Below are positions 59,724-64,000 of a stretch of 64,000 bases of DNA, one piece after another. This stretch comes from Flavobacterium sp. (lineage in GTDB: Bacteria; Bacteroidota; Bacteroidia; Flavobacteriales; Flavobacteriaceae): the NCBI RefSeq assembly GCF_017744675.1, contig NZ_JAGIAV010000001.1, positions 1 to 64,000 of the forward strand, in the 5' to 3' direction. The notes below the pieces were generated by a model. The model saw nothing but the letters and a program-made list of their open reading frames with translations. It searched no databases and was not told the origin of the DNA. The position numbers were made by a program, and so were the translations under genes. Positions within the stretch are counted from its first letter, which is position 1. Each line of letters begins with the position of its first letter.

Positions 59724-59912
59724 ATGAATTTACAATTAAAAAAATGGCTATACTTTGTTATTTTATTTACAGCGTGTGGGCTAACGGGCTACCATATTTA
59801 TAGATATCTAGAAACTAATGACTTCTATTTTTTATTTAACACTTTAGCTATGCTATTATTAGCTATTGGGAGTTTTATTCAGTGGAGACATATTTTCAAG
59901 ATTTTAAAGTAA
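59724..59912 (+). CDS. small two-helix membrane protein
   Basis: A 62-residue protein with two predicted helices (residues 8-28, WLYFVILFTACGLTGYHIY, and 36-52, FYFLFNTLAMLLLAIGSFI) and a basic tail. No family recognised. Size and layout are like its neighbours at 58916 and 60362, but the SDFR motif is absent. It is probably a real gene because the frame is fully open and hydrophobic in the right places; evidence is modest. Confidence 0.55.
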   Translation: MNLQLKKWLYFVILFTACGLTGYHIYRYLETNDFYFLFNTLAMLLLAIGSFIQWRHIFKILK

Positions 59913-60108
59913 ATTCATCTACTAAATTTGAGATTATCCAAGACCCTAATTCATTTTTTCCTATAGCAATATTCATACATTAAACTGGCAGTTACAACAA
60001 AGGAGAATATAATTTGACTTTATAATTTATACTTCTTTGATGCAATACAAAAACGCAAAATAGATCCCCTTCTTTTATTATATATTCTAAAATTTATATC
60101 TTTAAAAA

Positions 60109-60339
60109 ATGTCTTACAATCAAGAACCATCCGAAGAAGAAAAAGACAATTGGAACCAAGACCCCAAAAACTGGATTTGGGGAATTTTCTATTATAACGC
60201 AGAGGACAAAAGAATGTTTCCTCCCAAAAAAATAAAAGAATTGGGCTGGACAATTAATTTTGCCAACCCAAATTCTGTTTTTCTTTGTGTTGTTCTTATT
60301 CTTGTTTTAATGATTCTAGGTGAAAGTATAAAAAGATAA
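60109..60339 (+). CDS. DUF5808-type small membrane protein
   Basis: A 76-residue protein. The segment DPKNWIWGIFYYNAEDKRMF (about 18-37) followed by KELGWTINFANPNS matches the DUF5808 pattern, a short soluble motif usually attached to membrane helices. One C-terminal helix (SVFLCVVLILVLMILGESI). Function unknown. It precedes the SDFR-motif gene by 22 nt on the same strand, so they form one unit. Confidence 0.78.
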   Translation: MSYNQEPSEEEKDNWNQDPKNWIWGIFYYNAEDKRMFPPKKIKELGWTINFANPNSVFLCVVLILVLMILGESIKR

Positions 60340-60361
60340 TTTATTGATAAATAATTACACG

Positions 60362-60574
60362 ATGGCTCGCAAAAACTTAATCTTGCTTCTTTTAATTCTA
60401 ATTATAGTATTTATTGGTTTTAATTTATACTCACTTTTTCAAAGAGAAAGTCCAAAAGATATATCATTTTCAGATTTCAGGTCTTCGATTGGTCCTGCCT
60501 TAACCTTTATTACCGTCTTTTTAAGCTATAGAGCAGAAATAAAAAAAGAAAAACATAATAATACATCTATTTAA
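60362..60574 (+). CDS. small two-helix membrane protein (SDFR motif)
   Basis: A 70-residue protein with start at 60362 (MARKNLILLLLILIIVF). The first helix is followed by DISFSDFRSSIGP and a second helix (ALTFITVFLSY), then a basic tail. The motif and layout match the protein at 58916-59107, about 1.3 kb upstream. The two copies flank an XRE regulator and other small membrane proteins. Confidence 0.7.
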   Translation: MARKNLILLLLILIIVFIGFNLYSLFQRESPKDISFSDFRSSIGPALTFITVFLSYRAEIKKEKHNNTSI

Positions 60575-60658
60575 ACATGCATTAAATTATATCAACTATA
60601 AAAAATACAGATCCTCAATTATTTATTGTTGCTTTTAATGAAACTCGGCAGATAAATA

Positions 60659-62896
60659 TCATCTCGCCCTATTATTCTCCGACTGTTCAATTTCAGATTT
60701 TTTATAAGTGGTCTTTTTTGAATCTCCAAAGCTGTAAGTCGCTGTGAGTTTAAAATAATTGCTCGTATAGGTTCTGTGGTAATAAATTTGGGTTTGCCCC
60801 ACATTGTAATCTCCAGAAACCATAAACTTGTGAAAAATATCATTGGCTGAAAAATTGAGTTTTAAAGCATCTTTAAAAAAGTTTCTTTCTATTCCTAACG
60901 TTACAGTCGAACGGCTGTTATCGCTTCCTAAACCATAGCCTCTTTCTCCTAAATACCAAGCCAAAAGCTGCAATTTAAAAAGTTTCGGAATCGTAAAGGT
61001 ATTATTGGAATATAGATAAACCTGTGGCGTTACTGGACTAAATTCATAGGCATAAAAATTGTCTACCGATTTGGTTAAACTCATACTGATAGTGTTAGTC
61101 GAATTCCACCATTTGAGATTAAAAGATCGCGAAAGTGAGGTAAAAAAAGCGTGTCCTTTTTCCAGATTTAAAGCTCTCAAAACATAACTATTTGGCGTGT
61201 CTCCACGTAAAGCAGCCGCAGAAATTGGATCAATCTTATAGGTATATCCAATCTTAAAATCAAACTTTTTGTACATCGCACCTATTTCGAAAGCATGTGT
61301 TTTTTCTGGAAGCAGATTTGGATTTCCTTCTATTGTGGTGAAGGAATCCTGATAAATCACATACGGATTTAAAGCCTGGTATCTTGGCCTCGATATTCTA
61401 GAAACATACGAGAAATGCCCTTTCCAATCTTCCGAAAAATTAAAATTTACAAGTAGGTTAGGGAAAAAATTGCCATACGATTTTTCAAATTTCTGAATTC
61501 CGTTGGCATTTGTAAACAGATTGTAACTTGTATTTTCAGCTCTTGCTCCAAGCGAGAAATTGACTTTTTCATTTAACGATCCTACGTAATTTAAATAAGC
61601 TGCAGCAATTTTTTCATTGTATTCAAAATCGCTAGAAAGGTCGTCATCCAATTCATAATCCGTATCATCGACATTGGCAATCAAGAAATCTGTCTCCGAT
61701 TTTATGGTGGCGTGGCTGAACTTGGCTCCTATTTCCACTTTTGTCTTTTCATCTATTTTCTTCGAATAATCAGCTTGCACAGCGATGATGTTAATTCGGC
61801 TTCCGACATTATTTTTTAAATACCTCTCCTCATTTATTTCTTCGACTACGCTATTTTCTTCAATAAAATCTCTAATAGTCTGATTGTAATTGGAATATTG
61901 CGAACCAATAAATAGTGTCGAACCTTTTGTATCGGTTATCATATTGTAATTTAAATTGACAAACTGATTCAGCAAAACATCATTTTTATCAATATCGGTT
62001 GCATAAAAACTGCTTCCAGAATTATCATCAATTGAATTTCGGCTTTCCACCGTTCCTCCTAAATCATTTACATTACCACTGTACGCCAACGAAATATAAT
62101 TATCTGGAGAAAAACTATATTGAAGTCCAATTCCAAAATTAGAATAATTATTAAATCTTCTTTTCCAGTCGGTTGTCAGTTCTGATTTCATGTACTCATC
62201 AGGATTTGGGCGCGTTCTTGTCGTGTACAATAACTCGCGGTTTCTTCCTAACTGCAAACCGTAATTGGTTATAAAAGAAAATTTACCTTTAGAATAGCTA
62301 AAATCTAAAAGCGTATTGTAACTCGTTCCGCCAAATTTGGAAACCGACACATGCTGATTGGCCGTTCCCGTCATACCGCCTTCTAGATTTTGTTTGGTAA
62401 TAATATTAATAACGGCTTTTCCCTCGGCGTCATATCTGGAAGAAGGATTAGAAATGACTTCAATTTTCTGAATCTGCGAAACTGGAATTGCTGCAAATCT
62501 TTCGTAATTAATCAAAATTCCGTTGAGATAAATAATCGCCTCACCTTTTCCGAGAACACTAATTTCTCCGTCGGCAACCACAACATTGGGCACTCTCGAC
62601 AATAATTCGCTTACCGAACTGCTCGTTGCCAGAACCGTTCCATTTACATTGACATCGATATTTCCGTTTGTGCCATATTTTACTAATGAAGGCTGACTTT
62701 TAATAACGACTTCATTTAACTGATTATGATCTTGCTTCTTGATTATGGAATCTGTAGCAGACTCTGAGAATGTTGTTTTTTCTAATAGTTTATCCTCTTC
62801 AACATGGGATTTATCCCGATTTTTGACAGATTGCGCTTTTATTTCGATTGATGAAAAAATCAGACAATAAATAAAAATGAAAATTAAAAACCTCAT
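60659..62896 (-). CDS. TonB-dependent outer-membrane receptor-like protein (beta-barrel family)
   Basis: A 745-residue outer-membrane protein with signal peptide MRFLIFIFIYCLIFSSIEIKAQ. Unlike many Bacteroidota receptors, no carboxypeptidase-like N-terminal domain is seen; the plug begins near residue 58 (LNEVVIKSQPSLVKYGTNGN) with VSELLSRVPNVVVADGEISV and PSSRYDAEGKAVINIITKQ. The rest is a barrel ending ...KLTATYSFGDSKKT, matching the outer-membrane beta-barrel family. Its ligand is unknown. It is downstream of an AraC regulator in the same direction. Confidence 0.9.
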   Translation of the reverse strand: MRFLIFIFIYCLIFSSIEIKAQSVKNRDKSHVEEDKLLEKTTFSESATDSIIKKQDHNQLNEVVIKSQPSLVKYGTNGNIDVNVNGTVLATSSSVSELLSRVPNVVVADGEISVLGKGEAIIYLNGILINYERFAAIPVSQIQKIEVISNPSSRYDAEGKAVINIITKQNLEGGMTGTANQHVSVSKFGGTSYNTLLDFSYSKGKFSFITNYGLQLGRNRELLYTTRTRPNPDEYMKSELTTDWKRRFNNYSNFGIGLQYSFSPDNYISLAYSGNVNDLGGTVESRNSIDDNSGSSFYATDIDKNDVLLNQFVNLNYNMITDTKGSTLFIGSQYSNYNQTIRDFIEENSVVEEINEERYLKNNVGSRINIIAVQADYSKKIDEKTKVEIGAKFSHATIKSETDFLIANVDDTDYELDDDLSSDFEYNEKIAAAYLNYVGSLNEKVNFSLGARAENTSYNLFTNANGIQKFEKSYGNFFPNLLVNFNFSEDWKGHFSYVSRISRPRYQALNPYVIYQDSFTTIEGNPNLLPEKTHAFEIGAMYKKFDFKIGYTYKIDPISAAALRGDTPNSYVLRALNLEKGHAFFTSLSRSFNLKWWNSTNTISMSLTKSVDNFYAYEFSPVTPQVYLYSNNTFTIPKLFKLQLLAWYLGERGYGLGSDNSRSTVTLGIERNFFKDALKLNFSANDIFHKFMVSGDYNVGQTQIYYHRTYTSNYFKLTATYSFGDSKKTTYKKSEIEQSENNRAR

Positions 62897-63008
62897 AAAT
62901 TTTAACGATTAAGTTTGACTTTGATGAAACAAATGTCAGTTCTTAATCAGATTATAAGGTCGTCGAAAGCGAAATCAGGAGTACGGATTTATAAATTCAC
63001 ACTCTGTT
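62897..63008 (-). promoter_or_regulatory. control region between the receptor and the AraC regulator
   Basis: GACATTTG (near 62931-62938, minus strand) differs from TAnnTTTG by one base and could be the -7 box of the receptor gene. No -33 box was identified. Confidence 0.3.
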
Positions 63009-64000
63009 TTAAGATTGCAAAGCTTGGATTTGATAGTTTAGTGGCGTTGTTCCTGTATGTTTTTTGAATGCCACAAAGAAGGTCGATTTGGAATTAAATC
63101 CCACATCGTAGCCAACAGATTCTAGAGTTAGCTTATCGTTTGAAGTAATTATTTCACAGGCTTCTTCAATTCGAAATTCATTTACAAAACTGGTAAAATT
63201 CTTTCCTAGATTATTATTAAGAAACTGTGATAATTTATGACTTGAAATATTAATTTCTTGAGATAAATCTCTTAAACTTAAATTCGGATTTTTATACAAT
63301 GCTTTTTCATACATTATTTTTTTCAGATTTTGAGATAAAATTTCGACTTCTTTTTTGTTTAATTTATTCTCTTTTTGAATATCAATTACAAATAAATCAT
63401 TCGCTTGTTTTCTGTGCAGCAAAATTAAAATGATCAGGTATAAAATAAAAGTAAAAGCTATTGCCCCAATTATGCAGGAAACAAAAGGCACTCGCGAAAA
63501 ACCAAGAAAATAAGACAGAAAAATCAAAGCATTACCTAGAAAAATTGCGCCAAACCATTTTTCTGACGCACTTGAATTTTGATAATCACTAGTTATTTTC
63601 TGAAGTAGAAATCTGCTTTCAAAACCAGAAACAAAACTATAAGTAAACCATTGAAAGAAAATAGCAACTACAAAATAATCATTCCATAAAACAGGGTATT
63701 TTTCATAAGGAAATAAAAGACCGATTAGTACAATTGCTATAAACCAACTTACCAGATGCAATTTCCATTTTATAGCATTAACATTAAATTTCTCCATTCC
63801 TGATTTTAAAGTATAATAGAGAAATGGCCCAATTAGCAAACACGCTGAAAGACCAATTTGAAGATAAATTTTAGCCAAATCTCGATTAAAATATACAAAA
63901 ACAGTGACCACAATTCGGGTACTTAATGCCAACAGTATGGCACCCAAAAAATAATTGGTCCAGAATTTTTTCTTAGTAAAAAAGAAAAAATACAGACTTA
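63009..64000 (-). CDS. membrane-bound AraC-family regulator, 5' end beyond the window
   Basis: At least 330 residues; the frame stays open through the window edge (64000), reading ...SLYFFFFTKKKF before LGAILLALSTR, so the N-terminus is missing and the TTG at 63947 is not the real start. The N-terminal part has six or seven membrane helices, as in the 7TM AraC regulators of Bacteroidota; the C-terminal AraC domain has LSLRDLSQEINISSHKLSQFL and LTLESVGYDVGFNSKSTFF followed by FKKHTGTTPLNY. It is likely to sense an envelope signal and control the adjacent receptor gene; inferred from position. Confidence 0.85.
   Translation of the reverse strand, partial: SLYFFFFTKKKFWTNYFLGAILLALSTRIVVTVFVYFNRDLAKIYLQIGLSACLLIGPFLYYTLKSGMEKFNVNAIKWKLHLVSWFIAIVLIGLLFPYEKYPVLWNDYFVVAIFFQWFTYSFVSGFESRFLLQKITSDYQNSSASEKWFGAIFLGNALIFLSYFLGFSRVPFVSCIIGAIAFTFILYLIILILLHRKQANDLFVIDIQKENKLNKKEVEILSQNLKKIMYEKALYKNPNLSLRDLSQEINISSHKLSQFLNNNLGKNFTSFVNEFRIEEACEIITSNDKLTLESVGYDVGFNSKSTFFVAFKKHTGTTPLNYQIQALQS

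Noticed and set aside
63009..63947. AraC regulator as a complete gene starting with TTG at 63947
   Set aside because: The same frame is open to the window edge and reads as a plausible membrane protein, so the true start lies outside.
1..64000. tRNA genes, prophage, insertion sequences, biosynthetic gene cluster or defence system
   Set aside because: I searched intergenic regions for tRNA-like T-arms and coding regions for transposases, integrases, phage structural proteins, nucleases and large synthases and saw none.

Overview
The window is a stretch of chromosome from a Flavobacterium-like member of the Bacteroidota. This rests on AT-rich DNA, Bacteroidota-type -7 boxes (TAnnTTTG) in front of several genes, few Shine-Dalgarno sites, TonB/ExbBD proteins, a TonB-dependent receptor and many lineage-typical families (DUF3857, DUF1501/DUF1800, QueE/QueA, kynurenine enzymes). 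I found no rRNA or tRNA gene, phage, plasmid, transposase or CRISPR array. The genes are mostly housekeeping genes in short operons.

Layout. 1-800: two near-identical strong promoters firing leftwards out of the window (rRNA-operon-like, inferred), then GC-richer non-coding DNA with hairpins. 0.8-4.7 kb: FtsX/LolE permease, Cys-cluster protein, methyltransferase, DinB-like transferase, queE. 4.8-10.5 kb: one leftward operon exbB-exbD-exbD-tonB-small membrane protein-PstS-like lipoprotein-TPR protein. 10.9-14 kb: HerA-like ATPase and kynurenine 3-monooxygenase. 14-19.6 kb: rightward run of acetyltransferase, AraC regulator, two secreted serine hydrolases and a small secreted protein. 19.7-28 kb: penicillin acylase, AsmA-like protein, an unnamed large protein that looks like a nitronate-monooxygenase barrel with a Cys-rich tail, glycine-zipper lipoprotein, kynureninase. 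28.5-36 kb: queA, aroA, MazG-like, two DUF3857 proteins, dtd. 36.3-41.9 kb: rsgA, then the aromatic amino acid operon pheA-aminotransferase-tyrA-DAHP synthase/chorismate mutase. 42-49.6 kb: DUF1501/DUF1800 pair, nrdA, nrdB, DUF3109. 49.9-58.8 kb: marC, small FAD protein, lipoprotein, S41 protease, dCMP deaminase, HupE, TerB, fructose-bisphosphatase, acetyltransferase, aspartate kinase. 58.9-60.6 kb: accessory cluster of tiny membrane proteins with an XRE regulator. 60.6-64 kb: outer-membrane receptor and a membrane-bound AraC regulator cut by the window edge.

The best single observation is upstream of pheA: an unannotated 26-codon leader ORF with six Phe and two Tyr codons, followed by a terminator whose 5' arm is perfectly complementary over 10 nt to a segment inside the leader ORF. 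This is the architecture of ribosome-mediated attenuation and would tie the whole Phe/Tyr operon to charged tRNA-Phe.

The second theme is the intergenic DNA. Several dispersed inverted-repeat families (called A to G here) recur between genes, sometimes nested within one another, often where terminators are expected. One family has paired palindromic arms with a conserved spacer, like REP/BIME elements. One copy of another family has been tandemly duplicated together with the 3' end of the neighbouring gene.
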